Assembly: GCA_040376705.1 (NCBI GenBank)
Contig: JBEIQE010000030.1
Coordinates: 1-6,548 of the forward strand
Source: JBEIQE01 sp040376705
Lineage (GTDB): Bacteria; Pseudomonadota; Alphaproteobacteria; UBA2400
Reading direction: 5' to 3'
DNA: 6,548 bases
In this document: positions 1-5,530 of the stretch, piece by piece
Layout: every line of letters begins with the position of its first letter
Position numbering within the stretch: the first letter of the stretch is position 1
The notes under the pieces: model-generated
The model's input: only the letters and a program-made list of their open reading frames with translations
Databases searched by the model: none
What the model was told of the DNA's origin: nothing
Program-made: the position numbers and the translations under genes

Positions 1-1191
<1,191 letters not shown>

Positions 1192-1216
1192 TCCTCAATA
1201 ATCTGAATGGTTCAGA

Positions 1217-1245
1217 AACCCCGTCTTGCAAGAGGCGGGGTTTTT
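1217..1245 (+). terminator. Rho-independent terminator of tuf
   Basis: A 9-bp stem (1219-1227 with 1232-1240, including two G-U pairs) closes on a GCAA tetraloop (1228-1231). It is preceded by AAA and followed by five T (1241-1245). The GC-rich stem with a T tract directly after it is the classic intrinsic terminator. It lies 27 bases after the tuf stop codon. Confidence 0.92.
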
Positions 1246-1285
1246 GCTTGCCCTTGGATGATTGGGCTTTTAGGCTACCGGATAA

Positions 1286-1290
1286 GGGAG
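1286..1290 (+). promoter_or_regulatory. Ribosome binding site setting the start of the 96-aa orphan
   Basis: GGGAG lies six bases before the ATG at 1297. The longer in-frame ATG at 1207 would place the start upstream of, and reading through, the tuf terminator, with no such site before it. The ATG at 1297 is therefore preferred. Confidence 0.55.
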
Positions 1291-1296
1291 ACGGAT

Positions 1297-1587
1297 ATGA
1301 GCCAGAGCAAACAGAAAATGCCGACGCGCTACAGGGGCAGAGATAATGAGCATGTTGTTTCGCTCAGCTCGGGACACCGGCTGCACCGGATTTACTGCCG
1401 TCCGCTTAGCATCGCCTGGTATAACCTCACCGGCCCGCAACCTGCACAGGGGACGCGTCTGCAGAACACATGGCGTGAGCTTACGACCCGCTTTGCCGAT
1501 GAGCGTTGGGAGAGCCTGGGCTTCCCTGAACTGGTTGGGCTGTGGCGGGATATGGGTAAACAGAACGGTAACCGCCCAGCGCCCTGA
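1297..1587 (+). CDS. Hypothetical protein, 96 aa, basic and tryptophan-containing
   Basis: I do not recognise this protein. It is 96 aa, with no signal peptide or membrane segment visible. The N-terminus is basic (RYRGR at 11-15), and four tryptophans (41, 59, 71, 83) sit in a probably helical C-terminal half with stretches such as WRELTTRFADERWESLG. A good ribosome binding site (1286-1290) and codon choices that look coding in this frame support it. It lies between the tuf terminator and a second terminator 22 bases after its stop, so it looks like a one-gene transcription unit. A weak promoter candidate is TTGCCC (1248) and TAGGCT (1271) with 17 bases between, poor at the -10. All three lysines are AAA, unlike tuf, which uses AAG. 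Function cannot be inferred; the basic character would fit a nucleic-acid-binding role but does not show one. Overlapping frames on both strands have no comparable start signals. Confidence 0.55.
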   Translation: MSQSKQKMPTRYRGRDNEHVVSLSSGHRLHRIYCRPLSIAWYNLTGPQPAQGTRLQNTWRELTTRFADERWESLGFPELVGLWRDMGKQNGNRPAP

Positions 1588-1606
1588 GTGTGCCAAGACA
1601 GCCTTT

Positions 1607-1635
1607 AAACCCCGCCTATTAAAGGCGGGGTTTTT
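1607..1635 (+). terminator. Rho-independent terminator, probably shared by convergent genes
   Basis: A perfect 8-bp stem (1610-1617 with 1623-1630) has loop ATTAA and is flanked by AAA before and TTTTT after; the flanks could extend the stem to 11 bp. It sits between the stop of the + strand orphan (1587) and the stop of the - strand lipoprotein (1645). On the - strand the same stem is followed by TTTAAA, a weaker T tract, so it may end both transcripts. Its arms nearly match those of the tuf terminator. Confidence 0.9.
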
Positions 1636-1644
1636 GTTTGCATG

Positions 1645-2178
1645 TTACTGTGCTGTAGTGGGCGTGAATTTGCAGTAGTTGAGGCTGTGCTGGTACAGCT
1701 GCTCACTGCTGCTCGTGCAGCGGTTTTCTACACCGTTCTCAAGAGGCAGGTTAAGTGTATCACCCTGTAGTTTCACCACGCTGGAGCTGCTGCTGGAGCA
1801 GCGCCCTATGCCGCCCTCATAGCTTACTTCAATATCGCCACGCTGGTTGAGGCGGGCAGGGACTACTGAGAGCGAACTGCAACTCATGGTACCGCTCTTG
1901 CCTTCGGGGTTCACGGCATTGGTGTTCACCATCTCGGCGCGCTTGAGGATAAGGTTAAAGCGGCCAGTTGGCTGTGGTTTGCCATCTTTCTCTTTCATTA
2001 CGGGCAGCAGCGTGTAGCTGTTTACCGGCTTGGCATGCATGGTATCAAAAACCGCAGGATTAACCTCTTCGGTAGGGTTGCTACAGCCAGCCATCGCAAA
2101 GGTCAGTGCGGCCAGCCCGGCGGCGGCGGCCTCGCGGCTTCCCATTTTGCTGAAAATACGTGGCAGCTGATATCCCAT
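1645..2178 (-). CDS. Putative small lipoprotein, Cys/Ser-rich
   Basis: Predicted secreted, lipid-anchored protein of 177 aa; family not recognised. The N-terminus has basic residues (R7, K11, R15), a hydrophobic stretch rich in Ala and Leu (about 17-31) and a lipobox-like AMAGC with the acceptor cysteine C32. M at the -3 position is acceptable but not the best. The mature part (about 146 aa) has four more cysteines (C100, C127, C154, C169), enough for two disulfides. Three of them begin Ser/Thr-rich runs: CSSLS, CSSSSSS and CTSSSE. Such composition suits an extracytoplasmic protein. The start at 2178 is chosen because GAGGAGGA (2183-2190) precedes it at good spacing; ATG at 2181 is equally in frame but too close. 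An ATG at 2211 has no ribosome binding site. It lies 69 bases downstream of the HAD gene on the same strand, so the two may be co-transcribed. Function is unknown. Confidence 0.8.
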   Translation of the reverse strand: MGYQLPRIFSKMGSREAAAAGLAALTFAMAGCSNPTEEVNPAVFDTMHAKPVNSYTLLPVMKEKDGKPQPTGRFNLILKRAEMVNTNAVNPEGKSGTMSCSSLSVVPARLNQRGDIEVSYEGGIGRCSSSSSSVVKLQGDTLNLPLENGVENRCTSSSEQLYQHSLNYCKFTPTTAQ

Positions 2179-2182
2179 CATG

Positions 2183-2190
2183 TCCTCCTC
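2183..2190 (-). promoter_or_regulatory. Strong ribosome binding site of the lipoprotein gene
   Basis: Read on the - strand this is GAGGAGGA, close to a full anti-16S match. It is followed by ACATGATG or CATGATG depending on register, giving the best spacing to the ATG at 2178. It decides the start of the lipoprotein gene against the upstream ATG at 2211. Confidence 0.75.
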
Positions 2191-2228
2191 GACGCATTCA
2201 TAAGAACGCATATACAGGAGACTTACAA

Positions 2229-2324
2229 ATGACGGTTTTGTTACAGATCAGGGCCGTGCGGCTGGCGCTGCAGGCGGCAGCGGGAAGAGGTGGCCGAGCA
2301 GGGCTTTCACGTCTGGTGAGATAA
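2229..2324 (+). CDS. Possible 31-aa small ORF antisense to the HAD gene end
   Basis: An ATG at 2229 is preceded by CAGGAG (2215-2220) at eight bases, a good ribosome binding site. It opens a 31-codon frame ending in TAA. The product is basic and amphipathic, with no acidic residue: it begins MTVLLQIRAVRLALQ and ends GLSRLVR. It overlaps the 3' end of the HAD gene on the opposite strand, so its codons may be only a by-product of that gene. I found no convincing promoter. It could be a real small peptide, a leader, a remnant of a gene broken when the region was rearranged, or chance. Only the ribosome binding site argues for it. Confidence 0.2.
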   Translation: MTVLLQIRAVRLALQAAAGRGGRAGLSRLVR

Positions 2325-2925
2325 TATTCACATAATGCAGGTTTGGCGCATTGAACTGGCCAATAGCCGCTGTCGAGAAGCCAACTGAGCTTGCCGCGAG
2401 CAGGTTATTAGCTTCATCATCTGCCAGCAAAATGCGTGAGCGGTCTTTAATGCGCAGTTTCTCGGCCAACCGCTCATAGGTCGCCATATGTCGCTTGCTT
2501 TGCCCAAAGTCGCTGCGGGCGGAAAAGCGGTGATGGGCGGGAATGACTTTATCGAGCCCGCGTTTTTGCAGCACGGCATCTATCCAGAGGGGCGAGCTGT
2601 TGCTGAGCACATAAAGCGGCTTGGCCATTTGCTGCATATGCAGTGCAAGGGCAGGGGCTGGGCGAATGAAATCGGTGGTCATGGCCTCTCTGGCGTGAGA
2701 GGTCAGGCGCAGGAGATGGTTAGGCGTATGCCCATGCAGGCCATGTTTGGCCACGTGATCGCGTGCTTCATCCAGTTTACCGTTAAACCGGTCGCTTACT
2801 GCAAAGCGGGTGGTGCGCGCGAGCGCAGCCAGGCACGCCTTATGATATTCGGCGTTGAACGGATAGGTGGTGCCATCCAGATCAAGCACAACGGCCTGAA
2901 TATGTGGAAGCGGTTTTAAGATCAT
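2248..2925 (-). CDS. HAD-superfamily hydrolase, pyrimidine 5'-nucleotidase-like
   Basis: Probable cytoplasmic phosphatase of the haloacid dehalogenase superfamily, 225 aa. Motif I is VVLDLDGTTY with the nucleophile D15 and acid/base D17. Motif II is VLSNSS (106-111). The motif III lysine is probably K144 in GQSKRH. Motif IV is LLADDEANN with D169 and D170. A helical cap of about 80 residues lies between motifs I and II, as in subfamily I. The DLDGTTYPFNAEYHK opening resembles the pyrimidine 5'-nucleotidase/SDT1-like branch, which dephosphorylates nucleoside monophosphates. That branch is a resemblance from memory, and the substrate is not shown by the sequence. The C-terminus is rich in Pro and Ala (last 12 residues). 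The ATG at 2925 gives a normal-length N-terminus, but no clear ribosome binding site precedes it. It is transcribed away from tRNA-Trp and may share a transcript with the lipoprotein gene downstream. Confidence 0.85.
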   Translation of the reverse strand: MILKPLPHIQAVVLDLDGTTYPFNAEYHKACLAALARTTRFAVSDRFNGKLDEARDHVAKHGLHGHTPNHLLRLTSHAREAMTTDFIRPAPALALHMQQMAKPLYVLSNSSPLWIDAVLQKRGLDKVIPAHHRFSARSDFGQSKRHMATYERLAEKLRIKDRSRILLADDEANNLLAASSVGFSTAAIGQFNAPNLHYVNIISPDVKALLGHLFPLPPAAPAARP

Positions 2926-3062
2926 GAAAAAGAGTGTATCGCATCTGCCTGGCAGGGTTCAAAGTCTGCATGCGGGTGTCGCCAAGGCATGCGGCAATGG
3001 GGTAAGCCCTTGCGGCCCTGCGGTGCGGCTGAGGTGGCAGGAGGCGGCTTCCCAGTATTAAT

Positions 3063-3113
3063 AAAGGTTAATTTTTGTTCATTTTATTGGGATTCGTGCG
3101 GAAATTAACCTTT
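3063..3113. repeat. Perfect 12-bp inverted repeat with 27-base spacer
   Basis: AAAGGTTAATTT (3063-3074) is exactly repeated in inverted form as AAATTAACCTTT (3102-3113). Two G-U pairs could extend it inward. No T tract follows in a useful place, so it is not a normal terminator. Being between divergent units it could be an operator, an mRNA/leader hairpin, or the ends of a small mobile element. Confidence 0.75.
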
Positions 3114-3138
3114 CAGAAAGTCGGCCTTAATTTTCCCC

Positions 3139-3174
3139 TTCCAAAACTGGCACGGATTGTGTATACGCCCCGCT
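3139..3174 (+). promoter_or_regulatory. Possible promoter for tRNA-Trp and secE-nusG
   Basis: TATACG (3162-3167) matches five of the six -10 bases if a one-base shift is ignored, four strictly. It is followed by a GC-rich discriminator (CCCCGC), the feature of stringently controlled stable-RNA promoters. The -35 at 17 bases (TTCCAA, 3139-3144) is poor. The predicted start near 3174 leaves a leader of about 50 bases before the tRNA. It is the best candidate in the spacer, but weak. Confidence 0.35.
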
Positions 3175-3225
3175 CCGAGCGTGTGAAAGCGCGCGAGGTG
3201 GGTCTTTTTACGGCCTCGGGTAAGT

Positions 3226-3301
3226 AGGAGTGTAGCTCAACTGGTAGAGCACCGGTCTCCAAAACCGGGGGTTGTGGGTTCGATCCCCTCCGCTCCTGCC
3301 A
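3226..3301 (+). tRNA. tRNA-Trp (anticodon CCA)
   Basis: A 76-base cloverleaf with encoded CCA. The acceptor stem pairs AGGAGTG (3226-3232) with CGCTCCT (3291-3297), and the discriminator is G (3298), normal for tRNA-Trp. The D stem is GCTC/GAGC (3235-3238 with 3247-3250). The anticodon stem is CCGGT/ACCGG with loop CTCCAAA and anticodon CCA at 3259-3261. The T stem is GTGGG (3274-3278) with CCCTC (3286-3290) around loop TTCGATC, leaving a T-T mismatch at tRNA positions 50-64, where E. coli has G-U. The gene lies 31 bases before secE with no terminator between, so a shared primary transcript is likely, as is usual for this locus in alphaproteobacteria. Confidence 0.97.
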
Positions 3302-3332
3302 CCCGAAGCGGACGTTATATGTAGGGGATAGT

Positions 3333-3530
3333 ATGGCCATCGCGAAAGCTGCTCAGTTCATTAGAGAAGTGAAGCAGGAAGTGGGCAAGGTAACTTGGCC
3401 AACACGCAAGGAAACCACTATTAGCACCATCATGGTGTTCGTTATGGTTTTCATTATGGGGTTGTTCTTCCTCGTGGTTGATCAGGTTATTCAGGCAGGC
3501 CTGAAACTCATTCTTGGCATTGGAGGCTGA
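3333..3530 (+). CDS. secE: Preprotein translocase subunit SecE
   Basis: Small inner-membrane subunit that clamps SecY in the SecYEG channel. The 65-aa protein is the short form with one transmembrane segment (about 28-52), typical of alphaproteobacteria; E. coli SecE has two extra N-terminal spans. The amphipathic cytoplasmic helix and hallmark KVTWPTRKET (19-28) precede the span. The start ATG is preceded by AGGGG (3323-3327) at five bases. It follows tRNA-Trp by 31 bases. Its last codons contain the ribosome binding site of nusG (GGAGG, 3522-3526), and only one base separates its TGA from the nusG ATG, so the two are probably translationally coupled. Confidence 0.97.
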   Translation: MAIAKAAQFIREVKQEVGKVTWPTRKETTISTIMVFVMVFIMGLFFLVVDQVIQAGLKLILGIGG

Positions 3531-3531
3531 A

Positions 3532-4065
3532 ATGGCTGCACGCTGGTATGTAGTGAACGTCCATTCGGGCTTCGAAAAGAAAGTCGCACTTTCCATTCAG
3601 GAAAAGGCCGCGCAAAAGAATCTCGCCGAGAAGTTTGAAGACGTTCAGGTTCCGACCGAAAAGGTTGTTGAAGTTCGTCGTGGCAAGAAGCACGACGCTG
3701 AACGCAAGTTCTTCCCCGGCTATGTGCTCGTGAAGATGGAACTGTCGGATGAAACCTGGCATCTGGTGAAGAACACACCAAAGGTCACAGGGTTCCTTGG
3801 TGGTTCGGGCAAGCCGCAGGCGATTTCGCAGGCCGAAGCCGACCGCATCATGAATGCAGTTGCCGAAGGTATCGAGCGTCCGCGTCCGTCAGTAAAGTTC
3901 GAAGTTGGCGAGAACGTGCGTGTTACCGATGGTCCCTTCAACACCTTCATGGGTGTGGTTGAAGAAGTGGACGAAGAAAAGGCCCGCCTCAAGGTGGCTG
4001 TTTCGATCTTCGGCCGCGCGACACCGGTTGAACTCGACTACACGCAGGTTGAGAAGGCTCAGTAA
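3532..4065 (+). CDS. nusG: Transcription termination/antitermination factor NusG
   Basis: Binds the RNA polymerase clamp through its N-terminal domain and links it to Rho or to ribosomal protein S10 through its C-terminal domain. The 177-aa protein has the NGN domain (about 4-115), with RWYVVNVHSGFEKKV at the start and FFPGYVLVKM (60-69). The KOW domain (about 122-177) contains VTDGPFNTFMGVVEEVD (131-147). The ATG at 3532 is chosen over an in-frame TTG at 3514 because GGAGG at 3522-3526 is correctly spaced and the MAARWYVV N-terminus matches the family. The first base lies one base past the secE stop. A 96-base spacer with two stem-loops separates it from rplK. Confidence 0.97.
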   Translation: MAARWYVVNVHSGFEKKVALSIQEKAAQKNLAEKFEDVQVPTEKVVEVRRGKKHDAERKFFPGYVLVKMELSDETWHLVKNTPKVTGFLGGSGKPQAISQAEADRIMNAVAEGIERPRPSVKFEVGENVRVTDGPFNTFMGVVEEVDEEKARLKVAVSIFGRATPVELDYTQVEKAQ

Positions 4066-4086
4066 GAGCCAAAAATTATTACCCAA

Positions 4087-4106
4087 GCCGACAGGGTTTT
4101 GTCGGT
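4087..4106 (+). promoter_or_regulatory. Hairpin in the nusG-rplK spacer
   Basis: CCGACA (4088-4093) pairs perfectly with TGTCGG (4100-4105) around a six-base loop GGGTTT; one outer G-U pair is possible. No T tract follows, so it is not a terminator. It lies five bases before the L1 operator helix and may stack beside it or stabilise the leader's 5' side. Confidence 0.5.
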
Positions 4107-4110
4107 ATCC

Positions 4111-4143
4111 GGTGTGGGAGACGAGCCATCGTCGTACCACGCC
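4111..4143 (+). promoter_or_regulatory. L1 feedback operator in the rplK leader (23S rRNA mimic)
   Basis: GGTGTGG (4111-4117) pairs with CCACGCC (4137-4143), seven bp with one G-U. An inner stem GACGA (4120-4124) pairs with TCGTC (4129-4133) around GCCA. The asymmetric internal loop is GA on one side and GTA on the other. The bases on the loop's flanks, GTGGGAG and TACCAC, match the L1-binding helix of E. coli 23S rRNA as I recall it (GGUGGGAGG and AAAUACCACC). In E. coli, free L1 binds such a site upstream of rplK and blocks translation of L11 and L1. The hairpin ends 18 bases before the rplK start, so bound L1 would crowd the ribosome binding site. Confidence 0.8.
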
Positions 4144-4161
4144 ACTTAAAGTGAGGATGCA

Positions 4162-4596
4162 ATGGCAGCCAAGAAAATTGCCGGCTACATCAAGCTTCAG
4201 GTACCAGCAGGCGCAGCTAACCCTTCGCCCCCGATTGGTCCTGCGCTCGGTCAGCGCGGTTTGAACATTATGGAATTCTGCAAGGCGTTTAACGCCAAGA
4301 CGCAGGGTATGGAAAAGGGCATGCCGATCCCCGTGATCATCACTGCCTATCAGGACCGCAGCTTCACCTTCGAGATGAAGAAGCCGCCTGTAACCTACTG
4401 GATCAAGAAGGCCGCCAAGATCACCAGCGGCTCGAAGAAGACCGGTACAGACTTTGTCGGCAAGATCAAGAAGTCGCAGATCAATGAGATCGCGAAAGAG
4501 AAGATGGTCGACATGAATGCAAACGACCTCGAGAAGGCAGCCAGCATGATCGCTGGTTCGGCCCGCTCGATGGGTCTTGAAGTCGTGGAGGGCTAA
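4162..4596 (+). CDS. rplK: 50S ribosomal protein L11
   Basis: Builds the L11 stalk base with 23S rRNA; contacts EF-G and, in the stringent response, lets RelA sense uncharged tRNA. The protein is 144 aa, usual length. The N-terminal domain begins MAAKKIAGYIKLQVPAGAA and holds the proline-rich PSPPIGPALGQRG (21-33), the thiostrepton-region helix start, then NIMEFCKAFNAKT. The C-terminal rRNA-binding domain (about 75-144) ends with the signature GSARSMGLEVV (132-142). Start at 4162 follows GTGAGGA (4151-4157) with four bases. An out-of-frame ATG lies inside that spacing but opens no known protein. Its leader carries the L1 operator, and rplA follows after five bases, so L11 and L1 are made together. 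Confidence 0.98.
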   Translation: MAAKKIAGYIKLQVPAGAANPSPPIGPALGQRGLNIMEFCKAFNAKTQGMEKGMPIPVIITAYQDRSFTFEMKKPPVTYWIKKAAKITSGSKKTGTDFVGKIKKSQINEIAKEKMVDMNANDLEKAASMIAGSARSMGLEVVEG

Positions 4597-4601
4597 AGAT
4601 C

Positions 4602-5303
4602 ATGGCAAAAGACAAGCGTATGACCAAGCTCAAGGCCACCGTTACACCCGGCCAGACCGTTGCGATTGATGAAGCCATCAAGCTCATCAAGAAGAACGCC
4701 ATCGCCAAGTTCGACGAGACCATCGAAATCTCGATGAACCTCAACATCGACACCACCCAGTCGGACCAGCAGGTACGCGGCATGATCGCGCTGCCCCATG
4801 GTACCGGTAAGTCGGTTCGTGTTGCCGTGTTCGCCAAGGGCGACAAGGCCGAGCTGGCCAAGAAGGCTGGTGCCGACATCGTTGGTGACGATGACCTGGT
4901 AGAACTCATCCTCAAGGGCGAGATCAACTTCGACCGCTGCATCGCCACACCCGACATGATGGGTGCTGTTGGTAAGGTTGCCAAGATCCTCGGTCCCCGC
5001 GGCCTGATGCCGAACCCCAAGCTGGGTACGGTAACACCGCAGGTTGAAGCCGCCGTTAAGGCTGCCAAGGCTGGTCAGATCGAATACCGCGCTGAGAAGG
5101 CCGGTATCGTTCACGCCGGTGTGGGCAAGGCCAGCTTCAGCGAAGCCCAGCTCATCGAGAATGCCAAGGCATTTGTCGCTGCTGTTGCCCGTGCGAAGCC
5201 GACAGGCGTGAAGGGTACCTTCATCAACAAGATCGCTATGAGCTCGACAATGGGCCCTGGCGTGAAGATCGATATCACCAGCGCGCTGCCTGCAGCCGCT
5301 TAA
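4602..5303 (+). CDS. rplA: 50S ribosomal protein L1
   Basis: Forms the mobile L1 stalk near the E site and moves deacylated tRNA out. It also represses its own operon by binding the rplK leader. The 233-aa length is normal. The family signature GPRGLMPNPKLGTVT (131-145) lies in domain II, followed by GQIEYRAEKAGIVHAGVGK. Domain I is split, with the second half near the C-terminus (MSSTMGPGVKIDITS, about 213-227). The ribosome binding site GGAGGG (4587-4592) lies in the end of rplK, nine bases before the ATG, so the two genes are coupled. The leader of rplJ follows without a terminator. Confidence 0.98.
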   Translation: MAKDKRMTKLKATVTPGQTVAIDEAIKLIKKNAIAKFDETIEISMNLNIDTTQSDQQVRGMIALPHGTGKSVRVAVFAKGDKAELAKKAGADIVGDDDLVELILKGEINFDRCIATPDMMGAVGKVAKILGPRGLMPNPKLGTVTPQVEAAVKAAKAGQIEYRAEKAGIVHAGVGKASFSEAQLIENAKAFVAAVARAKPTGVKGTFINKIAMSSTMGPGVKIDITSALPAAA

Positions 5304-5446
5304 GGTAATGGAACACTCCGGCTCTGTGTAACAGCAGGGCCGGGGCAACACCCGGTCCGAGACTGCTGGCAGAGCTTAGGCTCAACAAGTCCAGTAATAG
5401 ATCAGGAAGCAAAGCATTTAGCGGCGCGGCCGAGGTCGGGTAAACA

Positions 5447-5473
5447 GGATTGAGAGCATGGTGTTCTCAATCC
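5447..5473 (+). promoter_or_regulatory. 12-bp hairpin within the L10 leader
   Basis: Bases 5447-5458 (GGATTGAGAGCA) pair with 5462-5473 (TGTTCTCAATCC), one G-U, around a TGG triloop. It is the most stable simple stem in the leader. No T tract follows, so it is not a terminator. It could be an RNase III site or the fixed arm of the leader fold. Confidence 0.7.
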
Positions 5474-5519
5474 ATCGTAACGGGTCGGAAGGCAAATGAA
5501 GCCAACCGACCGAGTCATT

Positions 5520-5524
5520 GGAGG
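5520..5524 (+). promoter_or_regulatory. Ribosome binding site selecting the GTG start of rplJ
   Basis: GGAGG lies six bases before GTG at 5531. Frames opening further upstream (for example TTG at 5450) would translate through the leader hairpins and give an N-terminus unlike any L10, so the GTG is preferred. Confidence 0.85.
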
Positions 5525-5530
5525 CAACCT

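Larger units (their letters stand above)
2926..3225. other. Divergent non-coding spacer between HAD gene and tRNA-Trp
   Basis: I see no gene in these 300 bases. The left part (to about 3055) is GC-rich and contains GCATGCGG twice (2968-2975 and 2987-2994) plus a possible long-range stem GGGTAAGCC with GGCTTCCC (3000-3008 and 3046-3053). On the - strand this would be the leader of the HAD gene. The right part is AT-rich and holds a perfect inverted repeat (3063-3113), followed by a possible promoter for tRNA-Trp. The one open frame here on the - strand runs through the tRNA and is spurious. Confidence 0.7.
5316..5530 (+). promoter_or_regulatory. rplJ (L10) mRNA leader, presumed L10-L12 feedback site
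   Basis: The 227-base spacer between L1 and L10 contains no gene but much structure. A tall stack can form from GCTCTG (5321-5326) with CAGAGC (5370-5375), CAGCAG (5332-5337) with CTGCTG (5363-5368), and GGCCGGG (5338-5344) with CCCGGTC (5351-5357). An 11-bp local hairpin (5316-5326 with 5335-5345) uses the same bases and excludes it. Further on, a 12-bp stem with loop TGG lies at 5447-5458 and 5462-5473, and GGTCGG (5483-5488) pairs with CCGACC (5506-5511) enclosing an AA/AA internal loop and GGC/GCC. In E. coli the L10-L12 complex binds a structured leader well upstream of rplJ and lowers translation. The position and size here match that role, but protein binding is inferred. Confidence 0.7.

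Noticed and set aside
1346..1678. 110-codon + strand frame overlapping the orphan
   Set aside because: It has no ribosome binding site and runs through the second terminator.
3148..3163. TGGCACG-type sigma-54 promoter upstream of tRNA-Trp
   Set aside because: The -24 half is present, but the base spacing leads to GTGTA instead of TTGCA, so the -12 half is missing.
3200..3212. boxA-like antitermination site GGGTCTTTTTACG
   Set aside because: The match to the boxA consensus is loose and no boxB/boxC partner is visible.
3113..3340. 75-codon open frame on the - strand containing the tRNA-Trp complement
   Set aside because: It reads through the tRNA gene. Such frames are a familiar false annotation caused by conserved tRNA sequence.
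4049..4079. Possible rplK promoter, TTGAGA followed by AATTAT
   Set aside because: The -35 fits, but the spacer is 19 bases and the -10 is poor. A separate rplK promoter is possible but not supported.
4593..5351. 252-codon open frame on the - strand over rplA
   Set aside because: It is a shadow of the rplA gene, whose L1 signature motifs are certain. The - strand product has no recognisable motif or ribosome site.
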